Shown: positions 33,065 through 41,548, counted from the stretch's first letter. The stretch: DNA of 48,539 bases from Nocardia alni (GCF_019038435.1 NZ_JAGPOX010000069.1:1-48539); one strand, 5' to 3'. Made by a program: numbers and translations. The notes: generated by a model not told the origin, from the sequence alone.

Positions 33065-34162
33065 TCAGCCGAGTAGGACCGCGTAGCCGGGCTTGATGAG
33101 TTCGTCGATTATGCGCAGGCGGTCGGGGAACGGGATGAAGGCCGACTTCATGGCGTTGATCGTGAAGCGTTCCAGGTCGCTCCAGCCGTAGCCGAAGGTC
33201 TCCACCAGTTTGAGCATCTCGCGGCTCATGGTGGTGTCGCTCATCAGCCGGTTGTCGGTGTTCACGGTGACGCGGAAGCGCAGCCGGGCCAGCAGATCGA
33301 ACGGATGCTTCTCCAGCGAGGGCACCGCACCGGTCTGCACGTTCGACGATGGGCACAGCTCCAGCGGAATCCGCTGGTCGCGAACATAATTGGCGACCAA
33401 ACCCAAGCGCGGAGCAGAGCCGGTGTCGGCATCGAAGATGTCGTCGGTGATCCGCACGCCATGGCCGAGCCGTTCGCAGCCGCAGAACGCGACCGCCTCG
33501 TGGATGGAGGGCAGGCCGAACGCCTCGCCCGCGTGAATGGTGAAGTGCGCGCAGTTGGCCCGCATGTACTCGAAGGCATCCAGGTGGCGGCTCGGGGGGA
33601 AGCCCGCCTCGGCCCCGGCGATATCGAACCCGCCGACACCGCGCTCGCGCCACCGCACGGCCAGTTCCGCGATCTCCAGCGAGCGTGCCGCGTGCCGCAT
33701 CGCGGTGAGCAGGCAGACCATCCGGATCGGCGTGCCCGCCTCGGCGGCCAATTGCTCGCCTTCCCGGAAGCCGGCCACGGTGTGTTCGACCACCTCGTCC
33801 AGGGTCAGGCCGCGGGCGAGATGTTGTTCGGGGGCGAAGCGCACCTCGGCGTACACCACGCCGTCGGCGGCCAGGTCCTGTGCGCATTCACTCGCCACCC
33901 GCCGTAGCCCCTCGGGGGTCTGCATCACCGCGACGGTATGTGCGAAGGTTTCCAGATATCGCTCGAGCGATCCGCTGTCGGCGGCATCGCGAAACCAGTG
34001 CCCCAGCGCGACGGCATCGTGTGCCGGAAGCTGGTCGTATCCGCACTGCGCGGCCAACTCCAGCACCGTCGCGGGCCGTAGCCCGCCGTCGAGGTGGTCG
34101 TGCAACACGGCCTTGGGGGCCTGGCGGATCGAGGCAAGGGTCAAAGGCATCGGTCCAGTCAT
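33065..34162 (-). CDS. add: adenosine deaminase
   Basis: A 365-residue TIM-barrel zinc hydrolase converting adenosine and deoxyadenosine to inosine forms. Zinc and catalytic residues: HDHLDGG (His-x-His), FTIHAGEAFG (His, Glu), RLGHGVRI (His), ELCPSSNVQTG and VNTDNRLMS (Asp). Length equals Rv3313c. The product feeds the purine nucleoside phosphorylase at 26259. The ATG has a leaderless-type -10 6 nt upstream; an internal Met at residue 5 is the other possible start. Confidence 0.95.
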   Translation of the reverse strand: MTGPMPLTLASIRQAPKAVLHDHLDGGLRPATVLELAAQCGYDQLPAHDAVALGHWFRDAADSGSLERYLETFAHTVAVMQTPEGLRRVASECAQDLAADGVVYAEVRFAPEQHLARGLTLDEVVEHTVAGFREGEQLAAEAGTPIRMVCLLTAMRHAARSLEIAELAVRWRERGVGGFDIAGAEAGFPPSRHLDAFEYMRANCAHFTIHAGEAFGLPSIHEAVAFCGCERLGHGVRITDDIFDADTGSAPRLGLVANYVRDQRIPLELCPSSNVQTGAVPSLEKHPFDLLARLRFRVTVNTDNRLMSDTTMSREMLKLVETFGYGWSDLERFTINAMKSAFIPFPDRLRIIDELIKPGYAVLLG

Positions 34163-34689
34163 GTAACGACGCTAGCTGCATTCGCCGAGTTCCGCAGCCA
34201 ACTCTGTTCCGCCTCCCCGCGCATCAGGCCAGACTCGTGTGCCAGACCGGTTACGCCGGCGGCCGACGGTCAGTTGGTGGGTGAGTTGGCCGGTACCCGG
34301 CAAGTTACCCTCGACGTACGAAATCGACTGTTGCGTTGGCATCGCCAGACCAGGGTGCTGCGAGGCTCGCATCGGCGACTGGCGGTAGGTCGGTGAGTGG
34401 GTCAGCCTGCCCCCGGTGATACGGGTCTCCCGGTGATACCCGACATACGGCAGGAGAGCAGCGGGCGGTGGCAGAGTTGGGTCGAGGTACGAGGCGAACC
34501 ACGCGGACAACACCCACCGACACACACAGTCGATTAACGCCGAGCCGCCCAGCCGGGCATGCGTCGAGAGTTCGGTCTCGGACGCGGTAGCGATCGGCTA
34601 CCGCGCAAGTGCTGGAGCCAGCAGGTCGGGGCGGCGATCAGTGCTCGCCCGGACTCCTCGATCTCTTTCGGCGCACTGCCCCGGCGGCC
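34163..34689. other. 527-base gap between add and deoA
   Basis: The first bases hold the add promoter. A 10-bp direct repeat CCGGTGATAC occurs at 34413 and 34430, and TCGASGTACGA-like words occur twice (near 34313 and 34483). Short open frames on both strands have no recognisable product or good ribosome binding site. No RNA gene is seen. It may be remnant sequence. Confidence 0.4.
34169..34174 (-). promoter_or_regulatory. -10 hexamer of a probable leaderless promoter (add)
   Basis: TAGCGT on the minus strand lies 6 nt before the add ATG. Confidence 0.5.
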
Positions 34690-35985
34690 TCAGGCTGCGG
34701 CTATGCGACCGAGTACGAGAGGCGCGGCGGAGGTAGGGGCCGGACCGATCGCGTAGGCATCGCGCAATGTCTCCAAAGCCACGGGAAATGCCTCGGGCGT
34801 GTCGGTGTGCAGGGTGAGCAGAGGCTGGCCCGCGGTGACGGTATCGCCGGGCTTGGCATGCATCTCGACGCCCGCGCCGAACTGGATCGGCTCGCCTTGG
34901 CGGGCTCGTCCGGCGCCCAGCCGCCACGCGGCCAGGCCGACGCCCATCGCGTCCAAGCGGGTCAGGATGCCGGATTCCTCCGCCGTGACCACTTCGGTGT
35001 GTGTCGCAACGGGCAGTGCGGCATTCGGGTCGCCGCCCTGGGCCCGGATCATCGCACGCCAATGATCCATGGCCCGGCCGTCGGCGAGTGCGGCGGCCGG
35101 GTCGACATCGGGAATTCCGGCCTGCGCCAGCATCTCCCGGGCCAATGCCACGGTGAGTTCGACGATGTCGGCCGGGCCGCCACCGGCGAGCACCTCCACC
35201 GACTCGGCGACCTCGAGCGCGTTGCCCGCCGTGCGGCCCAGCGGGGTGTGCATGGCTGTCAGCAGCGCCACCGTGCGCACCCCGGCATCGGTGCCCAATT
35301 CGACCATGGCCGTGGCCAATTCGCGGGCCGACTCCGCTGTCTTCATGAACGCGCCCGCACCGACCTTGACGTCCAGCACCAGCGCCGCGGTGCCCTCGGC
35401 GATCTTCTTGCTCATGATCGAGCTGGCGATCAACGGGATCGACTCCACGGTGCCGGTGACGTCGCGCAGCGCGTAGAGCCGCTTGTCCGCCGGGGCCAGA
35501 TCGGCTCCGGCGGCGCAGACCACCGCCCCGATCGCGGGATCTGCCAGCATCCGGCGCATCTGCGCCACCGGCACATCGGCGCGCCAGCCGGGAATGGACT
35601 CGAGTTTGTCCAGGGTGCCCCCGGTATGGCCGAGGCCGCGCCCAGACAGCTGCGGGACGGCCGCGCCGCAGGCGGCGACCAGCGGCGCCAGCGGCAGCGT
35701 GATCTTGTCTCCGACACCACCGGTGGAGTGTTTGTCGACGGTGGGGCGGGGCAGATCGGTGAAATCCATCCGCCGCCCGGACTCGATCATCGCCCGCGTC
35801 CACCGCGCGATCTCACGCCGGCTCATCCCCCGCAACAGGATGGCCATCGCCAGCGCCGACATCTGCTCGTCGGCCACCTCGCCGCGGGTGAACGCGTCCA
35901 CCACCCAGTCGATCTGCTCGTCCGACAACTCCCCGCCATCGCGTTTGGCCGTGATCACCGACACCGCCGAATGCACGCTCACCAT
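34690..35985 (-). CDS. deoA: thymidine phosphorylase
   Basis: A 431-residue nucleoside phosphorylase II that splits thymidine and deoxyuridine to base and deoxyribose 1-phosphate. It has the signature SGRGLGHTGGTLDKLESIPG, the phosphate site KHSTGGVGDK, the SSIMSKK loop and the C-terminal alpha/beta domain. Length matches Rv3314c. The ATG at 35985 has GGGAGG 9 nt upstream; the frame continues another 59 codons upstream but those residues are not family-like. In M. tuberculosis cdd directly precedes deoA; here three plus-strand coiled-coil genes separate them. Confidence 0.93.
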   Translation of the reverse strand: MVSVHSAVSVITAKRDGGELSDEQIDWVVDAFTRGEVADEQMSALAMAILLRGMSRREIARWTRAMIESGRRMDFTDLPRPTVDKHSTGGVGDKITLPLAPLVAACGAAVPQLSGRGLGHTGGTLDKLESIPGWRADVPVAQMRRMLADPAIGAVVCAAGADLAPADKRLYALRDVTGTVESIPLIASSIMSKKIAEGTAALVLDVKVGAGAFMKTAESARELATAMVELGTDAGVRTVALLTAMHTPLGRTAGNALEVAESVEVLAGGGPADIVELTVALAREMLAQAGIPDVDPAAALADGRAMDHWRAMIRAQGGDPNAALPVATHTEVVTAEESGILTRLDAMGVGLAAWRLGAGRARQGEPIQFGAGVEMHAKPGDTVTAGQPLLTLHTDTPEAFPVALETLRDAYAIGPAPTSAAPLVLGRIAAA

Positions 35986-36155
35986 GCCCGTCAGCCTCCC
36001 AGACCGCAGCCCCCACCGCACGGCCCCTCGGCGTGTATCCCCATGAAACGCGTGCGCATTCCAGCAGGGAGTGCGGCTGAGGATTTTTCGTGGCGCCCCC
36101 CTCCGAACCCGGGTACGGTCGCCACCACAGCGAATCGAGAGCAAGGGGGCATGAC

Positions 36156-36425
36156 ATGACATACGCAGATCTCGGCCACCGGATGACCAAGCTCGAGAAC
36201 CGGGTAACGGACATCGAAGTAGGCCACAGCCAATCCATCTACGGGCTCACCCGGGACGTTCGCGGACTCACGCTCGACAACCGTCGGCTGATCGGCAGCA
36301 TGAATTCCGTAGGACACAACATCACCCGCATCATGGCGCATCTGGGGATACCGGCCGTCCCGTACGAGGAGATCACCACGGCCACAGACGCCGAGATCGA
36401 CGCCTCCTTCGAGGAAGAGCTCTGA
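36156..36425 (+). CDS. tandem coiled-coil paralogue 1, unknown
   Basis: An 89-residue protein: MTYADLGHRMTKLENRVTDIE, then a heptad-rich helix to residue ~70, a short Pro-containing linker and an acidic tail ending ASFEEEL. No known family. A GGGGGC purine run precedes the ATG by a few bases. It shares its first ~25 residues and its tail with the next gene, showing duplication. It is oriented opposite to deoA and cdd and lies inside an otherwise conserved gene order. Confidence 0.65.
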   Translation: MTYADLGHRMTKLENRVTDIEVGHSQSIYGLTRDVRGLTLDNRRLIGSMNSVGHNITRIMAHLGIPAVPYEEITTATDAEIDASFEEEL

Positions 36426-36435
36426 GGTGGCCGCC
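36399..36435. repeat. 37-bp perfect direct repeat, copy 1 (gene junction)
   Basis: The last seven codons of paralogue 1, its stop and the ribosome-binding spacer to paralogue 2 are identical to 36727-36763. The repeat includes the GAGGTGG ribosome binding site. It marks tandem duplication of a whole gene unit. Confidence 0.9.
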
Positions 36436-36753
36436 ATGACGTACGCAGACGTGGACCGCCGGATGACCAAGCTGGAAGGTCGTGTCTCCGATATCGAGGA
36501 GGGCCATGGTGGATCCATCTACCACCTGACCCGGGATATGCGGCGCCACGAACTGATCACTCGACGACTCGCCGTTCAGGCCAATGCGATCGGCCATGCG
36601 GTGACCATGATCAACAACTCCCTCGGCCGCAGTATGGCGATGATCCTGGAACGAATGGAGTTACCTCCCGTACCCATTCAGGAGATCATCATCCCAGAGG
36701 TCGTCATGCCCACCGAGGAAGAGGCCGACGCCTCCTTCGAGGAAGAGCTCTGA
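36436..36753 (+). CDS. tandem coiled-coil paralogue 2, unknown
   Basis: A 105-residue protein: MTYADVDRRMTKLEGRVSDIEEGHGGSIYHLTRDMRR, a long helix with heptads, then PPVPIQEIIIPEVVMP and the acidic tail EADASFEEEL. A GTG 9 bases upstream is in frame, but GAGG lies 8 nt before this ATG and the N-terminus then aligns with paralogue 1. The central helix has diverged more than the ends. Probable oligomerising protein; function unknown. Confidence 0.65.
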   Translation: MTYADVDRRMTKLEGRVSDIEEGHGGSIYHLTRDMRRHELITRRLAVQANAIGHAVTMINNSLGRSMAMILERMELPPVPIQEIIIPEVVMPTEEEADASFEEEL

Positions 36754-36763
36754 GGTGGCCGCC
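36727..36763. repeat. 37-bp perfect direct repeat, copy 2 (gene junction)
   Basis: Identical to 36399-36435, 328 bp downstream; it spans the end of paralogue 2 and the spacer to paralogue 3. Confidence 0.9.
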
Positions 36764-37111
36764 GTGACATATGCAAACCTGGAGTGCCGCACCACCGAAC
36801 TCGAAGGGCGGCTGGCCGATATCGACTTCAGCTATCGCGAATCGATGCTCGCGCTGCTGCGGGTCTGTGTGGGCAGCCGGATCGAGACAACGCGCCTGAT
36901 CGACCACGCGAACCGAATGAGCCGGGGCATGGAGCTGATCATGGACCGGCTCGATATCACCGATAGCCCGATCGGCACGGTCTCGCCGATGAGCGCGACG
37001 GAGGTGGACGAAATCATCGATGCGGTCGGGCTATACGTACCCCTGCGGGTGAGACCCAAGCCACAGCCACCCGCCGACGACGTCACCCCAGAGACCGATC
37101 TGTCGCCGTAA
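36764..37111 (+). CDS. tandem coiled-coil paralogue 3, unknown
   Basis: A 115-residue protein, the most diverged copy: N-terminus TYANLECRTTELEGRLADID, helix to about residue 65, then a variable Pro-rich tail instead of the EEEL end. GTG start aligned with paralogue 2; the same duplicated ribosome binding site precedes it. It ends about 110 bases before the convergent cdd stop. Confidence 0.6.
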   Translation: MTYANLECRTTELEGRLADIDFSYRESMLALLRVCVGSRIETTRLIDHANRMSRGMELIMDRLDITDSPIGTVSPMSATEVDEIIDAVGLYVPLRVRPKPQPPADDVTPETDLSP

Positions 37112-37142
37112 TCTGCTGTCGCACAACACTTTCGACGATCGA

Positions 37143-37177
37143 TCGCCGCGGCCCACGACACCCGGACGCCGCGGCGA
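37143..37177. terminator. inverted repeat between paralogue 3 and cdd
   Basis: TCGCCGCGG and CCGCGGCGA form a 9-bp perfect stem with a 17-nt loop in the gap between convergent stops at 37111 and 37225, a likely shared terminator. Confidence 0.45.
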
Positions 37178-37224
37178 GCCCGCCGCACGTCGCCCGCAGC
37201 ATCCCCGACGTGCGAAACCTCACA

Positions 37225-37626
37225 TCATTTCTGCCCCGCCGCAAGATCATCCGGCCCGAACGCATACGGCAGCAAACTATCCAGCGCAACCGGACCGTCG
37301 GCGTGATCGACGAGCAGATCACCGCCTCCATGCTCGTAGAGCAGCTGCCGACACCGTCCGCAAGGCATCAGCACCACCCCACGCGAGTCGCATACAGCAA
37401 CCGCCAGCAACCTTCCACCACCGGAGGCACAGAGGTTACCGACGAGTACACACTCGGCACATAAGCCCAGGCCGTATGAGATATTTTCCACATTGCACCC
37501 GCGCACAATTCGACCATCGAGGGTGCGGGCGGCGGCGCCGACCGGAAACCGGGAGTAGGGCGCATACGCATTCTGCATAACTTCGAATGCATTGTGGCGC
37601 AAAATATTCCAGTCAATTTCCGACAT
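37225..37626 (-). CDS. cdd: cytidine deaminase
   Basis: A 133-residue zinc enzyme converting cytidine and deoxycytidine to uridine forms. Zinc ligands and catalytic Glu are seen in LCAECVL (Cys-Ala-Glu) and MPCGRCRQ (PCxxC), with substrate residues in GCNVENISYG. GGAGG precedes the ATG at 37626 by 6 nt; the frame extends 35 codons further without family features. Product uridine feeds pyrimidine salvage with deoA and upp. Base composition around it is less GC-rich than the flanks. Confidence 0.94.
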   Translation of the reverse strand: MSEIDWNILRHNAFEVMQNAYAPYSRFPVGAAARTLDGRIVRGCNVENISYGLGLCAECVLVGNLCASGGGRLLAVAVCDSRGVVLMPCGRCRQLLYEHGGGDLLVDHADGPVALDSLLPYAFGPDDLAAGQK

Positions 37627-37982
37627 ACCGGACCTCCACTCGAACGAGTCGCCACTGACCGAAAGAACCGTACCGCAACCCTCCCACTCAATCAGGCAAG
37701 GCAAACCTAATAATGCGGAATTCGGACTCAACGCCCGGCACGCCGAATTAGTTCCGCAAATCCCCGGGCATTAGAGTTCTCGACAGATCGGTTCAGGTTC
37801 CAGCGGCGGCCGGCCACCGCTTCTGGGGTGTCGGCTCCGGGCAAGAGCTGGGGTTTTTCAGATCCAACGGCTCTCGCCCGCGCGCTGAATCTGCGACCGG
37901 GTCTGATTGCCGGCTCGCCGGCGCGACCGACTTGCCGGCTCGCCCGGCGTGTCCATCAACGACGTTGGAGGCACCGCACTCT
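37627..37982. other. divergent intergenic region cdd / sdhC
   Basis: A 356-base regulatory gap with promoters for cdd (minus) and the sdh operon (plus). It contains a DtxR/IdeR-like box at 37692-37710 followed by the AT-rich word TAATAAT. No small gene was identified. Confidence 0.5.
37692..37710. promoter_or_regulatory. putative DtxR/IdeR iron box
   Basis: On the minus strand the 19 bases TTAGGTTTGCCTTGCCTGA match the iron-box consensus TTAGGTTAGGCTAACCTAA at 14 of 19 positions, including the TTAGGTT half-site. It lies 66 bases before cdd and 273 before sdhC. Control of sdh, an Fe-S and heme enzyme, by iron would make sense; this is inference. Confidence 0.45.
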
Positions 37983-38384
37983 ATGACGACCCTGGAAGCT
38001 CCGGCTCAGCCGAAGCGGAAGACCCTGTATCGCGGCGACCCGGGCATGTGGTCCTGGGCCATGCACCGGATCACCGGTGTGACGATCTTCTTCTTCCTCT
38101 TCGTCCACGTGCTCGACACCGCGCTGGTACGAGTCAGCCCGGACACCTACAACCGGGCCATCGAGACATACAAGAACCCGATCGTCGCCCTGTTGGAAAT
38201 GGGCCTGGTCGTGTGCGTGCTGTTCCACGCGCTCAACGGCATCAGGGTCATCCTGGTCGACTTCTGGTCCAAGGGCCCCAAGTACCAGCGCCTGATGCTC
38301 TGGATCGTGCTCGCGATCTGGGTCATCGTCGCCGGTATGGGCGTAGGCCGCCAGCTGTTCTACATGATCACGACGGAGCTCTGA
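37983..38384 (+). CDS. sdhC: succinate dehydrogenase cytochrome b subunit
   Basis: A 133-residue membrane subunit with three helices: after the conserved MWSWAMHRITG start come IFFFLFVHVLDTALV, LLEMGLVVCVLFHALNGIRVI and MLWIVLAIWVIVAGMGV. HRITG and the His of FHALNG are typical for quinone- and heme-binding SdhC. It anchors complex II and passes electrons to menaquinone. The ATG at 37983 matches the family N-terminus. First gene of sdhCDAB; the sdhD start is 7 bases after its stop. Confidence 0.93.
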   Translation: MTTLEAPAQPKRKTLYRGDPGMWSWAMHRITGVTIFFFLFVHVLDTALVRVSPDTYNRAIETYKNPIVALLEMGLVVCVLFHALNGIRVILVDFWSKGPKYQRLMLWIVLAIWVIVAGMGVGRQLFYMITTEL

Positions 38385-38391
38385 GGCCACT

Positions 38392-38823
38392 ATGACCGCA
38401 CCTATTCTGGGCAAGTCGTACGACCGCCCCGCCAGCCTCGACGCGCCCCGCGCGCCCCGGCGCACCTCGGGCAACAACTTCGAGAAGTACGCGTGGCTGT
38501 TCATGCGCTTCTCCGGCGTGCTGCTGATCGTGCTCGTGCTCGGCCACATGACGATCATGTTGATGTTGGACGGCGGCGTGAAGCGCGTGAACTTCGCCTT
38601 CGTCGCCGGCCGCTGGTCCAGTCCGTTCTGGCAGTGCTGGGACCTGGCCATGCTGTGGCTGGCCCAGTTGCACGGCGGCAACGGCCTGCGCACGGTCATC
38701 GACGACTACGCCCGCAAGGACGCCACCCGCTTCTGGCTCAAGACCCTGCTGGTCGTGGCAATGGTCCTGATCATGGGCGTGGGCACCTACGTCATCTTCA
38801 CCTTCGACCCCAACATCAGTTAG
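38392..38823 (+). CDS. sdhD: succinate dehydrogenase membrane anchor subunit
   Basis: A 143-residue subunit with three membrane helices (WLFMRFSGVLLIVLVLGHM, PFWQCWDLAMLWLAQLHGGNGL, LKTLLVVAMVLIMGVGTYVI). The His of LVLGHM and the HGGNGLR segment fit SdhD heme and quinone contacts. It pairs with SdhC to anchor SdhAB. Located 15 bases before sdhA. Confidence 0.93.
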   Translation: MTAPILGKSYDRPASLDAPRAPRRTSGNNFEKYAWLFMRFSGVLLIVLVLGHMTIMLMLDGGVKRVNFAFVAGRWSSPFWQCWDLAMLWLAQLHGGNGLRTVIDDYARKDATRFWLKTLLVVAMVLIMGVGTYVIFTFDPNIS

Positions 38824-38838
38824 GAACAGGCCACATCG

Positions 38839-40620
38839 ATGACCGAGAACCCGATTGAGGAACACCGCTACGACGTGGTGATCGTCGGTGCCGGTGGCGC
38901 GGGGATGCGTGCCGCGATCGAGGCCGGGCCTCGAGTCCGCACGGCCGTGCTGACCAAGCTCTACCCCACCCGCAGCCACACCGGCGCGGCGCAGGGCGGC
39001 ATGTGCGCCGCACTGGCGAACGTGGAAGAGGACAACTGGGAGTGGCACACCTTCGACACCGTCAAGGGCGGCGACTACCTGGTCGACCAGGATGCCGCGG
39101 AGATCATGGCCAAGGAGGCCATCGACGCGGTGCTCGACCTGGAGAAGATGGGCCTGCCGTTCAACCGCACCCCCGAGGGCCGGATCGACCAGCGCCGATT
39201 CGGCGGCCACACCCGTGACCATGGCAAGGCGCCGGTGCGCCGCGCGTGCTACGCCGCCGACCGCACCGGCCACATGATCCTGCAGACGCTCTACCAGAAC
39301 TGCGTCAAGCACGACGTGGAGTTCTACAACGAGTTCTACGTGCTGGACCTGCTGCTCACCGAGACCGACCGCGGCGCGGTCGCGACCGGCGTCGTCGCCT
39401 ACGAGCTGGCCACCGGCAAGCTGCACGTGTTCCACGCCAAGGCGATCATCTTCGGCACCGGCGGTTCGGGCCGCATGTACAAGACCACCTCCAACGCGCA
39501 CACCTTGACCGGCGACGGCATGGCGATCGTGTTCCGCAAGGGACTTCCGCTGGAGGACATGGAATTCCACCAGTTCCATCCGACGGGCCTGGCCGGCCTG
39601 GGCATCCTCATCTCCGAGGCGGTCCGCGGCGAGGGCGGCATCCTGCGCAACGCCTCCGGCGAGCGGTTCATGGAGCGGTACGCCCCCACCATCAAGGACC
39701 TCGCGCCGCGCGATATCGTCGCCCGCTCGATGGTGCTGGAGGTGGCCGAGGGCCGTGGCGGCGGACCGAACAAGGATTACGTGTTCATCGACGTGACCCA
39801 CCTCGGCGAGGACGTGCTCGAGGAGAAGCTGCCCGACATCACCGAGTTCTCCCGCACCTACCTGGGCGTCGACCCGGTGAAGGAGCCGGTGCCGGTCATG
39901 CCGACCTGTCATTACGTGATGGGTGGCATCCCGACCCGCATCCACGGCGAGGTGCTGCGTAACAACACCGATATCGTGCCGGGCCTCTATGCCGCCGGCG
40001 AGTGCGCGTGCGTCTCGGTGCACGGCTCGAACCGCCTGGGCACCAACTCGCTGCTGGACATCAACGTGTTCGGCCGCCGCGCCGGAATCGCCGCCGCGGA
40101 GTACGCCCAGCGTGTCGAGTTCACCGAGCTGCCGGAGAACCCGGCAACGATGGTGACCGAATGGCTGGCCAACCTGCTGTCCGAGCATGGTAACGAGCGC
40201 GTCGCGGACATTCGCGGCGAGCTGCAGGTGACCATGGACGCCAACGCCGGAGTGTTCCGCACCGAGGACACCCTCAAGCAGGTGCTCACCGACATCCACG
40301 CGCTCAAGGAGCGCTACCAGTACATCACCGTGCAGGACAAGGGCAAGCGCTACAACAGCGACCTGCTCGAGGCCGTCGAACTCGGCTTCCTGCTCGAGCT
40401 GGCCGAGGTGACCGTGGTGGGCGCGCTCAACCGCAAGGAGTCGCGCGGCGGCCACGCCCGGGAGGACTACCCCAACCGCGACGACGTCAACTTCATGCGC
40501 CACACCATGGCGTACAAGCAGGTCGAGCCCGGCGAGCCGGCGAAGCTGATCGCCGATATCTCGCTGGACTTCAAGCCGGTCGTGCAGACCCGTTACGAGC
40601 CGATGGAGCGTAAGTACTGA
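38839..40620 (+). CDS. sdhA: succinate dehydrogenase flavoprotein subunit
   Basis: A 593-residue FAD subunit oxidising succinate to fumarate in the TCA cycle. It has VVIVGAGGAGMRAA, the covalent-FAD His in TRSHTGAAQGGMCAAL, substrate residues in FHQFHPTGL and ISEAVRGEGG, the catalytic Arg region ASGERFMERYAP, and HYVMGGI ... LYAAGECACVSVHGSNRLG. It fits the Sdh2 type of mycobacteria (Rv3318). The stop overlaps the sdhB start by one base (TGATG). Confidence 0.97.
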   Translation: MTENPIEEHRYDVVIVGAGGAGMRAAIEAGPRVRTAVLTKLYPTRSHTGAAQGGMCAALANVEEDNWEWHTFDTVKGGDYLVDQDAAEIMAKEAIDAVLDLEKMGLPFNRTPEGRIDQRRFGGHTRDHGKAPVRRACYAADRTGHMILQTLYQNCVKHDVEFYNEFYVLDLLLTETDRGAVATGVVAYELATGKLHVFHAKAIIFGTGGSGRMYKTTSNAHTLTGDGMAIVFRKGLPLEDMEFHQFHPTGLAGLGILISEAVRGEGGILRNASGERFMERYAPTIKDLAPRDIVARSMVLEVAEGRGGGPNKDYVFIDVTHLGEDVLEEKLPDITEFSRTYLGVDPVKEPVPVMPTCHYVMGGIPTRIHGEVLRNNTDIVPGLYAAGECACVSVHGSNRLGTNSLLDINVFGRRAGIAAAEYAQRVEFTELPENPATMVTEWLANLLSEHGNERVADIRGELQVTMDANAGVFRTEDTLKQVLTDIHALKERYQYITVQDKGKRYNSDLLEAVELGFLLELAEVTVVGALNRKESRGGHAREDYPNRDDVNFMRHTMAYKQVEPGEPAKLIADISLDFKPVVQTRYEPMERKY

Positions 40621-41393
40621 TGACTGCCGTAGCCGAAGCTCCCGCAGGACAGAAGCCGGCCCCCGTTCCCGACGGGTCGGTCATGATCACCGTGAAGATC
40701 GCCCGGTTCAACCCGGAGGACGACAAGGGCGCGCACTGGGATTCGTTCCAGGTCCCGGCTCTGCCCACCGACCGGTTCCTGAACGTGCTCATCTACATCA
40801 AGTCCTACCTGGACGGCACGCTCACCTTCCGCCGGTCCTGCGCCCACGGCGTCTGTGGTTCGGATGCGATGCGTATCAACGGCGTGAACCGGCTGGCATG
40901 CAAGGTGCTGATGCGCGACATGCTGCCCAAGAACGGCAAGACCCTCACCATGACAGTCGAGCCCATCCGCGGCCTGCCCGTGGAGAAGGATCTCGTGGTC
41001 GACATGGAGCCGTTCTTCGACGCCTTCCGCGCGGTCAAGCCGTACCTGATGACCTCGGGTAACGAGCCCACCCGCGAACGCATCCAGTCGCAGACCGACC
41101 GTCACCGCTTCGACGACACCACCAAGTGCATCCTGTGCGCCTGCTGCACCACCTCCTGCCCGGTGTACTGGAACGACGGCAGCTACTTCGGCCCCGCCGC
41201 CATCGTCAACGCCCACCGCTTCATCTTCGACAGCCGCGACGAGGGCGCCCGCGAACGCCTGGACATCCTCAACGACGTCGAGGGCGTCTGGCGCTGCCGC
41301 ACCACCTTCAACTGCACCGACGCCTGCCCCCGAGGCATCGAGGTCACCAAGGCCATCCAGGAAGTCAAACGAGCCCTGCTCTTCGCCCGCTAG
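40620..41393 (+). CDS. sdhB: succinate dehydrogenase iron-sulfur subunit
   Basis: A 257-residue subunit with the three expected Cys groups: RRSCAHGVCGSDAM ... NRLAC for [2Fe-2S], CILCACCTTSCP for [4Fe-4S], and CRTTFNCTDACPRGIEVTKAI for [3Fe-4S]. It carries electrons from SdhA to the quinone site in SdhCD. Translationally coupled to sdhA; a strong hairpin follows the stop. Confidence 0.97.
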   Translation: MTAVAEAPAGQKPAPVPDGSVMITVKIARFNPEDDKGAHWDSFQVPALPTDRFLNVLIYIKSYLDGTLTFRRSCAHGVCGSDAMRINGVNRLACKVLMRDMLPKNGKTLTMTVEPIRGLPVEKDLVVDMEPFFDAFRAVKPYLMTSGNEPTRERIQSQTDRHRFDDTTKCILCACCTTSCPVYWNDGSYFGPAAIVNAHRFIFDSRDEGARERLDILNDVEGVWRCRTTFNCTDACPRGIEVTKAIQEVKRALLFAR

Positions 41394-41410
41394 ACCAGCA
41401 GTCGAACCCC

Positions 41411-41447
41411 GAAGGCCGCCTGCATCACTCGGATGCAAGCGGCCTTC
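41411..41447 (+). terminator. sdh operon terminator hairpin
   Basis: GAAGGCCGC-C-TGCATC and GATGCA-A-GCGGCCTTC pair over 15 bp with one mismatch and a 5-nt loop, 18 bases after the sdhB stop. Confidence 0.85.
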
Positions 41448-41548
41448 GTCATGCCCGATTGATCCCATCCGTCCGGCCTACGGCACCGAATAACGGTTGG
41501 ATGAAGAAGTATTGCCGACACCGGAGGGTTGGATATACCGTGCTCAAT

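Noticed and set aside
34172..34525. 117-codon minus-strand frame upstream of add
   Set aside because: No ribosome binding site, no recognisable product, and it overlaps the add promoter region.
38368..40503. 711-codon minus-strand frame opposite sdhA
   Set aside because: It is antisense to the clearly conserved sdhCDA genes and His/Val-rich, a common artefact of GC-rich codon bias.
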